This document shows, piece by piece, positions 26,601 through 37,900 of a DNA stretch of 64,000 bases. Position 1 is the stretch's first letter. Each line of letters begins with the position of its first letter. Position numbers and translations under genes: made by a program. The stretch lies in the NCBI RefSeq assembly GCF_965638725.1, contig NC_134982.1:4832126-4896125 (forward strand). The letters are read 5' to 3'. A model generated the notes under the pieces. It did not search any database, was not told where the DNA came from, and worked only from the letters and a program-made list of their open reading frames with translations. Origin of the DNA: Aptenodytes patagonicus (Eukaryota > Chordata > Aves > Sphenisciformes > Spheniscidae).

Positions 26601-26737
26601 ACGTTGTCTTTCTGAGTTTGTGTCTCCAGTTCTATAGGTCCGTCTTCATCAGGAGCAGTCTCTTGCTTTTCAGAAGTCTTTGGTGGAACTTCCGAATCAA
26701 CAAGGTCTTCTGCTTTTCCCACTGCCTCCATCTTCAT
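2485..26737 (-). CDS. ARK2N: ARK2N (C18orf25), Arkadia N-terminal-like PKA signalling regulator; partial, 3' end missing
   Basis: The visible CDS is join(26737..26014, 7576..7394, 2611..2485), about 344 codons; the human protein is about 404 residues. Similarity to vertebrate ARK2N is near-identical over long stretches, for example [20 protein letters not shown] and [20 protein letters not shown]. The order is an acidic N-terminus, a basophilic phosphosite LRRDSSES at residues 65-72 (S69 by count; the equivalent human site is reported as an AMPK/PKA target), a Ser-rich region, a highly basic K/R block at about 155-205, an acidic DDDEE stretch, then exons matching the Arkadia/RNF111 N-terminal region. 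The 127-bp exon encodes [10 protein letters not shown], which looks like a SUMO-interacting motif. There is no RING domain, as expected, since the family lacks the ligase part of RNF111. The final ~60 codons are outside the window. Identification is firm; molecular function is known mainly from muscle phosphorylation work. Confidence 0.95.
2612..7393 (-). other. ARK2N: ARK2N intron between the 183-bp and 127-bp coding exons
   Basis: This 4.8-kb intron contains the CR1 copy at 4194-4906, an oligo-T/A run at 3062-3080 and otherwise AT-rich unique-looking DNA. Short open frames, including those at 6393-6862, have no splice sites, similarity or composition that would support a gene. Confidence 0.7.
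4194..4906 (-). mobile_element. CR1 LINE 3' fragment, second copy
   Basis: This is a reverse-oriented CR1. It has the AGAATCATAGAATGG 3' terminus at 4197-4211 on the plus strand, then the conserved 3'UTR with the CCATGGGCAGGGACACC block, then about 500 bp of ORF2 C-terminus. ORF2 is broken by frameshifts, since its pieces appear in different minus-strand frames at 4364-4735 and 4606-4884. The sequence differs clearly from the copy at 1316-1789, so the two are separate insertions, probably of different CR1 subfamilies. It is sense to ARK2N. Confidence 0.92.
7394..7576 (-). CDS. ARK2N: ARK2N coding exon 3 (183-bp symmetric cassette)
   Basis: The minus-strand acceptor is a strong polypyrimidine tract ending CTGCAG before ATGGACC. 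The donor is ATACAG followed by GTTTGT, a weak match to consensus. The length is exactly 61 codons and it is phase 1 on both sides, so it can be skipped without a frame change; the human gene has an isoform lacking the matching 61 residues. It encodes [20 protein letters not shown] and continues to LLDELSADT. The ORF that runs past the donor is intronic read-through. Confidence 0.95.
11985..12170 (-). repeat. Ancient MIR/L3-tail-like remnant
   Basis: On the plus strand this reads AATAATAATAG, then a CACTTTATTCTTACAAA block, then GGGGGAAATTGAGGCACGCA and CAGCTTGCTCAAGGCTAACA. This is the order and near-sequence of the reverse complement of MIR/L3-type tails (AATAATA, GCACTTTACA, GGGGAAACTGAGGCAC, CTTGCCCAAGGTCAC). 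It is degenerate, so the family assignment is tentative. The 86-codon plus-strand frame crossing it is not a gene. Confidence 0.5.
14060..14235. repeat. Degenerate old repeats with CCATTGAA...TTCAATGG-type motif
   Basis: Two adjacent degraded segments each pair a reverse-complement-like motif: GGCAAAGACCCCACTTAAAG, and GCCCCATTGAAATTAGTAGA followed by CTTTTAATAGGGCTGGGATT. They resemble a dispersed amniote repeat whose consensus carries CCATTGAAGTCAATGG. The family name is unknown to me. Confidence 0.35.
17275..17350. repeat. Third copy of the palindromic old repeat
   Basis: GATCCAAACCCCCATATAAA is followed by TTGATGGAAAGGCTCCCACT and GACTTCAGGGAGGGG, then AAATCAGACC. This is a recognisable degraded copy of the same GATCCAAA/CCATTGACTTCAATGG/ATCAGGCC repeat. 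It ends in an A-run at 17339-17348. Confidence 0.4.
19068..19571 (-). CDS. Unassigned protein-like open frame inside an ARK2N intron (exon or retrotransposed remnant)
   Basis: This 167-codon frame lies in the same sense as ARK2N. I do not recognise the gene. Composition is protein-like: a Gly-rich start (residues ~20-30), a charged amphipathic helix at about 45-85 containing [20 protein letters not shown] and [13 protein letters not shown], then a Pro/Gln/Asn/Phe-rich low-complexity tail to a TAA stop. A helical segment followed by a polar tail is what one sees after the DNA-binding domain in Myb/SANT-like transposon-derived proteins, but no such domain is present here. It could be an alternative last exon of ARK2N: an AAAG/CTGG acceptor near 19523 would join coding exon 2 in frame (phase 1). 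It could equally be a separate gene's terminal exon, or an old retrocopy. No poly(A) tract or duplication was seen. Confidence 0.45.
   Translation of the reverse strand: MFLLNDVLSNGLNVFKAGFSRAGGSGGATREIPGLLDRGTVWDRNCIGNVLEEAMNCFAEMQRQTEEKFRMWIEKLTRLDTDEESKQQLEPREPKIQLVGQRIPPTTQSGAFIQMPDSQVLPQQSFNSYVGYQNVDASLEFPATFNNNFPPIFPENGNIAEPDLNQS
20115..20134. repeat. (AC)10 microsatellite
   Basis: A perfect dinucleotide run of about ten AC units lies in the large ARK2N intron. It is preceded by an interrupted CACA start. Confidence 0.95.
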
Positions 26738-26830
26738 TTCAGAACATCAAGGTCCTCCTGGTCTCAAAGCATGGAGCACGCAGTCTGGAAGACTGGGTGA
26801 ACTAGATATGGACTTCAGCAATACAGCAGC
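26014..26830 (-). CDS. ARK2N: ARK2N exon 2: 5'UTR tail and first 241 codons
   Basis: The minus-strand acceptor is TTCTTGTGCAG before GCTGCTG; the donor is ATACCAG followed by GTAGAGG, leaving phase 1. The coding part is 26737-26014. Two candidate starts are two codons apart (MKMEAVGK): the first ATG has G at -3, and the second has A at -3 and G at +4, a strong context. Vertebrate orthologues also start MKM. The 93-bp leader portion carries two two-codon upstream ORFs. Plus-strand frames here are shadows. Confidence 0.96.
26739..26772 (-). promoter_or_regulatory. ARK2N: Two minimal uORFs just upstream of the ARK2N start
   Basis: On the minus strand ATGCTTTGA (26772-26764) and ATGTTCTGA (26747-26739) each code for one residue after Met and then stop. 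The second stops one base before the main ATG. Such start-stop-like elements can lower or tune initiation; this is inference from sequence only. Confidence 0.6.
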
Positions 26831-29800
26831 CTGCACAAGAACAGAACAGTAAGAATAATTTACCCATATAACTCACTCAATCCTGCTTTTCACAGTATTA
26901 CCTAAACAACTCATTGCTTTCAATTACAGACAGTATGGTTCAGTATCGTATTGGTTTTCTTCATTTGCTTTTTCCTAGAGACCTCATCCTGTTACACCAA
27001 ACTATTCTTCCTTTTACACACCCACGAAAGCTGGTACTGGAATCACATTAAAAGTGGTTCACCTCACTAGAATAATCAAAACAGATCAGAAAATAATAAA
27101 AATATTTCTAAACTCTTACTTTATAAAATTTAAATCAATATATTATAAGCAGCATATGCTAAACTTCTTACCTAGAACTTTAAACATATTTTAGTGGAGA
27201 ATTTTAGCTCTTATCAACAATACCAGCCTGAAAATTCCCAGACTTGGTAGTCATCTACCTGGACAGACCGGAATATAATTCAGTTTCTGTATCTATGAGA
27301 AATCTACTTTCAGTTGAACAGGACCTCAGTCTTACAAAGTTACAATGTTTTTATGGTAATTTGCAAGCTTACAGTACCAACATGACATAGGAGAAATCCA
27401 GTCACTTTGAGCAGAAACTGAGCAGCTGCTGAACATTAGAGCAAGACTACAAACACCCTTCTTTCCCACTGGAACCGCTCTGCCAGTAGATCTCACGTAC
27501 CAAAGACGTATTTACAAGAAGTGCCATGAAGTGACACTAAGTTGTCAGAGACACGGGGTTTACGACCTCTACAGGCAACGTCTTTAGAAGCATTAGCATT
27601 GTAACACAGATTTGTTCTCAGCAGGGGACCACCATGCTGGTGAGTCATGTACAGACTTCTTAGGCGTATCTAATACACCATTCGAGTGCTCCTTGAGTGT
27701 CTCCCATACCAGTCCTGGTTGTATGAGAACCTACAGGCTGACCTAGTTTTCTCTCAAATCTGACAAGAAAACAGCACCAAATAGTATGGGCTGCAAGCAA
27801 GAAACAGTATCCACCCACACCAGTATCCTACATTTTACTTCAAGTTATAATTTAACAAATTGCATTGCTTCACTGCAAATACAAACCCCAAGCTATTTAT
27901 CTGATTGATAACTTGCACGTTATCAACCCAAAAGTACCTGAAGCACCTTCAGGGAAATTTTGTTTTGGAGACCAGTATCTATCATTTTATCTTCAATATT
28001 CACACTTTGCCTTCCACCTACATTTTCAGTTGGAATTCAACATAGAACAAAGACCTTTCAATTGCCACATTTGCTTACAGATTAATGCTATGGAACAAGT
28101 CATTTATGGGTTTAGAAATATAATAAACAATAAAGTTATGGCACTTCAAAAAAAGTGTAGACAAGAAAAAGCAGTAGTAAGATTTCATCTACTGTTTATA
28201 AAAAAAATGCATTTCTGCAGACAAGGGCAATCGGTACTTGAGCAGCCTGAGAAAGCATGGATGGTTCAGAGAGATTTTTCTGTACCCTGACAATCCTTCT
28301 TCAGTTTCCTGACCCATCCCAAGCTGCCTGTAATTGTATGTATGTAATTGCATGCCGCTTCCCCCCCTCCATCTGCAGCACAGAATAAGGCTACCTCCCT
28401 GCTTCGAAAAGGTGCTGTGAAAAGCTCAGTGTTGTCCTGTCTGCCCTAACCCACTTTGAAACTTAATTTTTAAAGAATATTAAAATAGAAGTCATGCTTC
28501 CTTCAGGCTAATGAATGAAATGCTGGATGGTGCAAGAGAATTATGAAAATATTCATGGGAGAGAAACACCAGTTAAGGAAAGTTTAGTTACTATCAGACA
28601 ACACAAGAAAGATGGAGAGGACAACTCTAGGCCTGCTAAATATGAAAAACAAACAAACAAGTAAACCCAGCATTTTACTTGAAAAAAAAATACTGTAAAA
28701 TACAGGAACTTTATATATAAAGAAAAATGGTTGCTAATACTTGCACTGAGTAAAACTCTCTTGAAAGCGACTTCAAAGAAGAATTTCTGGAGATGGTAAT
28801 TTAATGTAGGCAATAAATATCACATAAGAACCAATTTATTTCCAAGGCCACAGCACAGCATCAACAAACCCAAATGATGAATACACATGTTCTGAGACAA
28901 ACGCATCCCCGTACTGTAATAAAATCAGTATTTCTACATATTTCATCTGCAAACCTACATTATCAAATAATTCTCCTATTATACAGGCAAGTAAAACACA
29001 GATTTGATGACTGAATGACTAGCCAAGAGTTACACACAGTGGGATATGTATTGTACCTGCTAGTGCAACTCCCAGCTTTGCTCTGGTCATGCACTTTGAG
29101 AAGAAAAATATTTTTTCTAAGAGTTTTGAAATGTACATGCAAGGAAAAATTTGGTTGCTCAAACACATGCAAAAAGAATATTAGTCTGGCCAAAAGAAAT
29201 GTATTTAAATATTCATACTAATAACTGCAGAACAGCTTCTGCACTATTCATCCTTTTAGCCTGGGGAGCACAAAGGACAGAGCTCGACACAAAGCTAAAG
29301 GGCAGCCAAAGTGAACTAGAGACTCTTTTTTTTATAAACGTCCTACTTGGGAACATCATCTACCTCACAGCTCCCAAAGGGACTATAAGAACACCTGTAC
29401 TTGCCTTTCCATCTCTCCAGCCTATCAGCCAGAAAAAAAATATGTTTCATCTACATGCTACCACCTTGCTAACAGTCTATTCAATGACTTAAGAAGATTT
29501 TTTATTAAGTAGGCTCTTACTTTAACTATTCAAACCACGCTGGTTTGATCCCTCACGCAGGGATCAGTGAATTATGTTTTCAGTGAGAAGGCAGCACAGG
29601 GACTAGTAACTTCACGGAAGTATATCTGGTCAACACTGATGTGTGTTTCTGTGTGTGTGTAAAAAATACTTGCTCTGATGAGGTCTGTACTCTCCAGGTC
29701 CCTTGAACTGGCTATTTAAAAAGTCAACAATTCTAGTATTAGTACATATATAAAAGAACTTGATATTTATCTCGGTGAAAGAAAAGTCTGTCGTGACTAA

Positions 29801-32800
29801 AACAGGCTTTGCTGCAGGGAAGAATACAGACAGTTCAGGGGAAAATACCTATGCCAAGGAAAGCCTTGTCTCAAAGAACAAAAAAAGGTACTGATTTAGT
29901 TCTACTTGAAAAATTTATCGATCAGAGAGAGGAAGACACTACAGTGAAAAACTCCCGTTCCTTTCTTGCCACTCACTTTTCTCGTAACAGTACTAGAAAA
30001 GGTAATCTCAAGGTGATGCTACAGAAAGACCAGCTTCTTACTTAAATGAGAACAACATAGCACTGAAAAATAAGCTGTGATGCTTACAGGCACAGATGGA
30101 TACTTAATTAGACATTGCTCAGAAATGTCATTCTCCTCCTTCTGATGCACAGATACTGCACTGATGATTTTAAAAGGCAATTCTGTAAGAACTTCTGTGC
30201 TCAATTTTTCCAATCGAAATTATTTTATTTTCCAGCCACACATAGAACACACCAGTACGCAGAAGCCATTAAATATCTAACTGTACCTTTACCAGGGAAA
30301 TATTTTCAAATCGTGGACTCATTTGTAAAGGCACATAATTTGTACACTATGAAACCTGCACTTCAGTGAAGAAATCCAGAAGGATTCTGAAGGTCAGATA
30401 AGCAGAGACAGCCCAGCCGGTCTAACAGCTCACTGCCACTAACAGGGATGGGTTTTACCCCCTACTCTTTTACCACCTAATTGCGATTGCGCAGTCATAT
30501 TCCCTCCTTTGCACCAGAACTGGCTCGTCCTTTCTCGGGTAGATTCACTTCACTAAGCCAGCAGAAAACAGAACCAGAAAATAAGTGAAACTTTCTGCCA
30601 GAGCTGGCAGGAAGATGAGGGATGGCAGGGCAAGCAACAAACCATCCCTTCAGAAAAAAACAAGTCTGACTAAAAACTACCTGCTGTTTGGTCTCATCAC
30701 ACCTCGCACTCACAGGTTCCAACTAGACACAGGAGAGGGTACTGAGTGTTTCTTTCACAGCACTGTTTGCTCCGAGAAGAGATTTTTGAGATAAAAGTGA
30801 TTAAAAAGCAAAAAATTAAATTCAAACAGAGGTGTCAGTAGCTTCCTAAAGAACAACTATCATGGAATGTACGCTGTTAAGTAATATATATTCCTGCACA
30901 AAGAGTTATATCAAAGATGGCATGCATGCCATTTATCAATCAATAACTGGCCACTCATACATCCTTCATAATATTTCTGTTTGGATGGCTCCCAGTAAAT
31001 GTTCTTCTTTTTAATTGTATATCCTGCAATGTCAGAAGGAAATGAGTGTCACCCAAACAAACGATAAGGCCTGAAATACTTAATAAACAGCATGACACCC
31101 TAAACTTAGTTGTACATTATCCTTTTAGGTGTTACTGAACTGATTCACGATAAAGAGTGCCTAGCTTATATGAAGCAAACCAGTTCTTTTTCTCAGCAGC
31201 TGTGGATATGACAGATTCTTACTTCAAAAGTACTAAGTTTTTCATAGCAGCTTGCTGTTAGAAGTCATTTCAGTTTATTACTGACACATTCCCTCTTAAT
31301 AAACTCTTATTCAGAGTCCAACAGACCACTACTTTCCCCTGCTTACAACTGTATCACCTCCTCATGCCAGTTCTAGCAACTGTTTAAATGAAAACCATTA
31401 TCTAGCAGAATATTGTCTTTTAACGCCATTTTAGCACTGAAAGAAAACGGTTTGAACAACCTACCTCCTCGCACCACTAGCCATTCATTCGCAAGCTGTA
31501 ATTTGAAAAAAATGAGAAACTGTACCTACGTTTTTGCAGAAAATAACATCAAGTACGTTCTTTAAGCTTTTGCGACTACAGAAATGAAAAGTTAAACTGC
31601 ACTGCTGCTCAGGAGTTACTTGTTCAGAATACACAGCTAACTACAGAGATCATTCCAGAGCATGTACTACCCTGCAGCTCCAGCATCACAGAAGTCAGTA
31701 TTTTCATCTGAAGATGGTTTCGTATTTACATAGAACTAAAGAATATAGTGGCTCATACTAACATAAACAATTATGTCCATCATCAGTGGGTCACATTATC
31801 TCACATTTACCCAACGTAACTAAGCATAGATGGACTAAATCAGAGGTGTGAGGTAATGACAAATGTATACAACTGAGGCTAATAAAATATGTAAACCAGT
31901 TGATTATTTTTTTTTAAATGTAAACACTCAGGCAAGCCCATCAAGAACTCTGAATCAAACACTTGACAGACTATGTGTCTAAGGATGGTGGGCTGGGAAA
32001 GGACAGAAGCAGCACATGACCTGGGTACCAAAGAGTTGATCGTAGCACACAAGTCCACTTCATAATACAAGAGAAAATTTGGGAAAACACCAAAGTTATG
32101 TCCGCTTCTGACAGAGGACCGCGTAACTCTGAAGACGTGAAGTGCTAATGACTCTGGCCACTTCCAGAGCTTCACCGAAAACCTTTGTAGGCGTATCTGT
32201 GTTGGTCACGCTTTCTTTCTACTCCAATCGCTTTCCTTTCCATTAAAAAGCCAACACGCTTAATTCAGCAAACTCACCAGTGACATTCTAGTATGAGTAA
32301 CACATACAGACATGCCCAAGAACAAAATGTCTAAGTAACTAAAAACTAATCAATCCAAATAATTAGACCTCTATCGGAAACAACTAATGTGCATCCAGAG
32401 AAACGTAGAAGTACCAACGCTTTCTGCACTTCCCAACTGCCGTCTTTTGGACTCGTCCATCTCCTCCCCAAGATACCATACACTCTTTTTTATTTTCTTG
32501 TAAGTGCCACATATACCCGTGCACTTAAAACAACAGAAGTGGGACCAGCACTCAATTTAACTCAAGACAGTTGACTCAGCTCTGTGTGGATGTGTGTGCA
32601 CGGTGCTCGAGAGCAGATTTTTCATAACACTAAGCCACCCCCACATGGATACTGTGTAATTTATATAGTGTTCCTTTGAAAATGCTGCCCTAAAGCTGAC
32701 TCACTGGCATACAATTCTACCTAAGGCACATTTCTGGGAGTGGAGCTGGCTCTTTATCAGATGATTCATAAATCAGGCCTGGTACCAATCCTAAAGAATA

Positions 32801-34839
32801 GGACCCTTCACAACTAACACGGTAAGAGAATTGGTAAGAGAATTTTGGTGTAGAACAAAAGAAGAAAGGATTAAACTAATGCTGTGTTTCAACTGGTTTT
32901 GCATAAACAAACGAAGGTTAAAAATAGGCTGCTCCTACTGAGTGCTCAATAGGCTGCATACACAAACTATCCAAGACTGAATAAAAATTACAAGTGTATG
33001 TGTTAAAACAAAGGTTTGCGGAGCATCCTTTGCAACCCTGAAAAGCAACATTTTTCATCGTAAATAAGAAGCAAGACTTCACATTGAAATACAGGTTTTT
33101 GCATTGTAATGCTTAATGCACATATTCTGCCTCTTTCAAATTAAAGGTGACTACCAGCTATGGGTTAGTTCACAAGCCTGCACACAGGCTTCCAGAAACA
33201 TTCACCAGCTGCACTGGAATCCCACAAAAAAAAAAAAAACACCACCACAGTCCTCGTAAAAATAAATTCATTAGCATACAGATAAAGGCACACAGGGTTG
33301 GCTGCACTTAGCCTTCTAAAAATCTCATTTCTTTCTCATAGTGAAACCATTTTTCTCAAGTGCGCAGCGATTTAAAGTCTACAATGCTCTCTACTTCAAA
33401 AATTAAAGGGGGCATATTTTTATTACTATCTGTTTCTAAAAATTTAAGCGACTCGCTCTTAGATTTTTCATTATTCTTTCAACAAAACTAGTGGCAGAAA
33501 TCAATGCTAGGATAGCCATGCTTCATTTCTTTTTCTCTCTGCCATATATTAGCTTGCAGAAGATCACCCCACTGAGGATAGTCATATGGATGTATCATCT
33601 TTTTCTAAGATTTTGAGTTTAACATTTTCCCACTTTACCTATGCATTTCTGTTACTCAAAGGAAATATCTCCTCTGCTTCCTCCGCTGGTTCATGCCATT
33701 CTATGTGAACAGACCTCTTCTTCTCAAGAAATGTTGGTCTGTTGTTCTACCATGGTCAATAAAGTAATGCTCACAGAAAAGGCACATTTTAAATTGCTTG
33801 AGCATAACAGTAACAAATTAATCCTCATTTTCAGAGCACAGATTTTCTATTAAGAACATTTATCTGGAATATCCTGAAAGTAATCAAACATTGCGTTATT
33901 CACTAATAGCTCCAATCGGCAGATCAGGACAACTGCAATGTAACTTTGAAGTAGTAAAGTCATCTCAGTACTGCAGTGTTCGTTCGAGAAGGGCTCGTGC
34001 TGTCTCCTGCAAAAATCAAAGCTGGTCCAGCACAGACAGGCACAAACGTACCTTGCTATTGCTGTTATCTGGACAACCTGAAGCAGCAATGAATGCCATG
34101 GGACAGAGGCTGCAGTTCCAGGAGCCCTTAAGTCCATCCTGCAGTCCACTGCCACTGTAAAGAGGTAGAACTGCCTACCTGCTGGGTAGCACCCATCAAG
34201 TTCTTTCGTAATTCAACTTCCCAGAGGAAAGCTGTGCACCTTATCATGGGGCTAGCTGGCTGAATGAGATCGGAGTCAGGGTCCAGAAGGAGAGCAAGGT
34301 GAGCATCTTACACAACAGACAAGAGCAACAGGCCTGGAGCATGGGAGAGCAGTGGACGATTCACCTGATCTTGCAAAACACCACTCCAAAATTGCACAAC
34401 CCTTGACACCAGGAGGACAGATACTCTCAGCAGATAAGAGAGCTGTTTTGTCAAGTTCTGTGTAACGTTCCTTTCCACTAACAGTGCTGCCTACCTAACC
34501 GATGCTACAACTGCCTGGGCTGTCCTGCGGGTACTTCTGTAGCTCACGCAGCGACTCACCAGCATCTCCTCATCTCTTACAGCTCTCTAAAAGCTCAAGC
34601 TGCACTAGAACTGGTATGGATTTATGACAGCCATTTAACAAAGATGAGGTAAGTGATATTAAGCAACTCTACAGTTTGTAAGTATTCTATGATCAGTCCT
34701 TTTTACACATCTTTGCCACATGCTAGTACACAGGAAATAAACAAAACCGACCCTCAGGTATTTTAAAGCTTCAAATACTTTAATTCAATACCAGTGCTGT
34801 GTTTCTGCCTTAAGCCAGAACCTTCCTGCCACAGGGCAG

Positions 34840-34925
34840 TAACATACCCATTTTATGGTCTGGCCAACTGAAGAAGAAAGATCAGGTGACATGCCCAAAT
34901 TCTACAGAAAGGCTGGAAAGGAACT
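34840..34925 (-). repeat. Possible MIR-like remnant
   Basis: CCCATTTTATGG, then CCAACTGAAGAAGAAAGATC, then GGTGACATGCCCAAATTCTA keeps the spacing of the reverse-complemented MIR core (CCCATTTTACAG, GAAACTGAGGC, GTGACTTGCCCAAGGTCA). It is strongly diverged and only a tentative call. Confidence 0.35.
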
Positions 34926-37900
34926 GTAAGCCAAATGCCGATCTCCAGTCATTTTCTCATCCGCAAGCTAAGATTATTCATTTGTTGCTTTAATTATTAA
35001 GTTAGTAGTATAAAATCTAAATATTGCAACATGAATTTGCAGTAGGTATATTACTGAAAAATAAATGGTATCATTACACTAAAGGCAAAGTCACGTTGCA
35101 TTCAAATTATGAAAATGTTAGTAACAGTAAGATACCAACTGCTGTTGGGCTGTTCTTGACACCAAACCCTTGATCGTTTTTTGACCAGTAATAAGAGGTG
35201 CTAATTGATTTCAGGATCCACCAGATTGCTAACCATCGATACCGTAATCTTTACATGTCCAAAGTACTCCAGTGCAACACTGGTCTGTCATGACCTAATC
35301 AGGACTCAGTAAGCAACAGGTATAGCTTCACTGGAAACGACCCGCTACCTTCTCGCTAAGAAAGCTCACCCGTGCCACTGAACCATACTCAAGAGCACAG
35401 CTAACTCAAGATAGCTAACCTTTGAGTCTGTATCTTTACAAATCCTAACGCTCTCCTCCTTAGTTGAGCTGTCCTAAGAAACTAATGCAACAAGAAAGTT
35501 AAATTCTTGTAGGACGCCGCAGCCACAGACAAACATCTGTGGACACTGGCAGAATTAGAGGGACCGTGGCACGGTATATTATGGAAGGAGAACGAAGCCC
35601 GGTAAAGAAAAAGGACAGTGCAGGAAAGGGTTAATTTAGAATAAGCTTTTGACAAACAGCAGATGAAAAAATAGTATGAGGTAAACACAGGTTGGTTCTA
35701 CAAAGGAACAAAAGCTACTTTGGGTATTTCAAAACACAGAACTGACTGGGTCAAAAGCCAGTTACATGCACGTTATGAATAACGCCTCTAACACAGGTTT
35801 CACTATCAGATACTTCCTACAGTATTTACTCCCAGTTGGCAGAGGTGAAGAAATTTGACCTCTACTCTGAGAGGATAACAGACAGACCAGGAAACAGACA
35901 TTTCTTTCCCACAACATACAGAAGACTTTGCATATATTTGACTACAGAAATTAAATAACAGCATGTAAGAGGATACCAAGTTACCAGATACAGAAAGAGC
36001 AAAAGAAAATTAAAAGGTAGTTTTCATCAGTACCATGCAAGTACTGACAGGAGGAAAAAAAAAAAAAAAACCACCACAAAACACACACAGAAAAACCCCT
36101 TACTGACCCTTAAATAAAAGCACCATTTACCCCAACATGATTTGTTGCATTATTGTTCTTGATTTAGGAAAAAGAGGCTCAGCTGACAGAGCTTTCTTAA
36201 GAATAAAACTAATGGTTAGCAAGAGGAGACGAAAACAATATATACAACTTCCCCAGCAAAAGGGGAGATAGAAGAAAAAAAGAGCGTCGTCTGAAGTATT
36301 AATTCAACCCCATTCTGCTCACTCCACACAGTCTTATTATTGCTGTAGCTTGATGAGCTCCATACAGACAAACAGTGAAATCCTCCACACTACAGGTGTT
36401 TAAAAGTAGAAAAACCATTTTGATCTTGTAAAACAAAAAAGGGAAATCAAGTGTCTGTTATCAAAGCAACTTTAAATTGAGGTGAGGTCTACAACTTCAT
36501 AAGCCCTCAATAATGAGCTAACTCTGGCAAGATACTCACTAAATTTCCCTAGCTTAGGTTTATGGCATTCAACAATTTCTGGATTTTCTTTATTACAGTG
36601 AGCGGATCCAAAGCCTGTGAATTGCCTTTAAGATGACTTATTAACCATGGAAAATAAAACTTCACCTTAAAGGCTTTTTAAAAATAATACTCAAAGAAGC
36701 GTTGTTTCTGTAACTCCTCAAAGATTCTGCGTAGTGCTGATCAAAAGGTATTACCAGCTTTGGAGGAACCATAGCTATTGACAACTCAAATAGTATTTAT
36801 CAGTAATTCAGCTCATGGGCACTGCTACCCAGAAGCCCGTTCTTTCCCACAACGACAACTTCATTTCCAAAAGACATCTTATTAAACACGATGAGGCCTC
36901 AGGCTACCAGCATTTCATCCAACTTACTTCATTAGGAGATAGCCTCTAAACCCCCCCTATCCTACATTGTATTTCCAACCACAAGTACATGGAACTAGTA
37001 GCCAGCTTCCTGACCTACTCTTTACTAACCTTTTTCCCTAAATTTTTTCTTTTGCCAGATGACTTGGAACTGTCTCGCTAGCAAGAGTTGGCATTCCCAG
37101 AGAGCAAGAACCGGGAGACTGAGCTGAGGAGTCCGGAGATTACCAGCTGATGAGAAAGCCACAGTACAAGAGCACAGTACTGTCTTAACCTTACCTGCCT
37201 CTCACGTTAGGTTGCTTTTTTTTACTTCAGAAAGTTTGACAATACTATTGGAGTATACAGCGCCAACCTCAAACTGGTATCGTGGAAACGTAATATTCCC
37301 AACGACAAACAAATTACTGAAATGGTAATAACTGCATCATCACACAGACAACTGGTATTCTAAAGTCTGGCTCTTAGTTATTCCCAGCTCTGCTACTGTG
37401 AGTCACTTGTTCTCTACCCATTTTGGATGAATGGAAGTGAAATCTGCCTTCTCTAAAGTAAGTCTTGAAAGACTAATGACCAAGCACCATGAAAGAAGGT
37501 ATTACAGCAGAAACATAGCAAGAAGAACACTCATGCAATCGTGGTCTGGCTCTTCCTGCTCACTTCCAGGAAATTTTCAAGCATCAGAGCAGAAGAGCAT
37601 TGTGCAGGACACTGCAGAAGTCTCGCTATGAAGTCAAATCCATGATCCACATATATTGAAACAAAAATGCTAGCTTGAAAGAGTCTTAAATACTTGCATT
37701 TAATTAGAAAGTGACCACCTGTTCTGCTTATGATTAAAAAGCTGTCAGACTGAGTCCTAACAGCTTTTAAGCTGTCTTCTTGGAGACCAAATATCGCAAG
37801 GCATGATATGGCTGAAGCCTGTACACTATTCTGCTACTTAAATCAATTTCTGAGCATTCAAGAGACAGACTACGTGGTCAAATTGATATAAAACCCTAAA

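Noticed and set aside
27865-28290. 141-codon plus-strand frame in ARK2N intron 1
   Set aside because: No recognisable domain, Kozak context or splice signals; composition looks random for AT-rich intron DNA.
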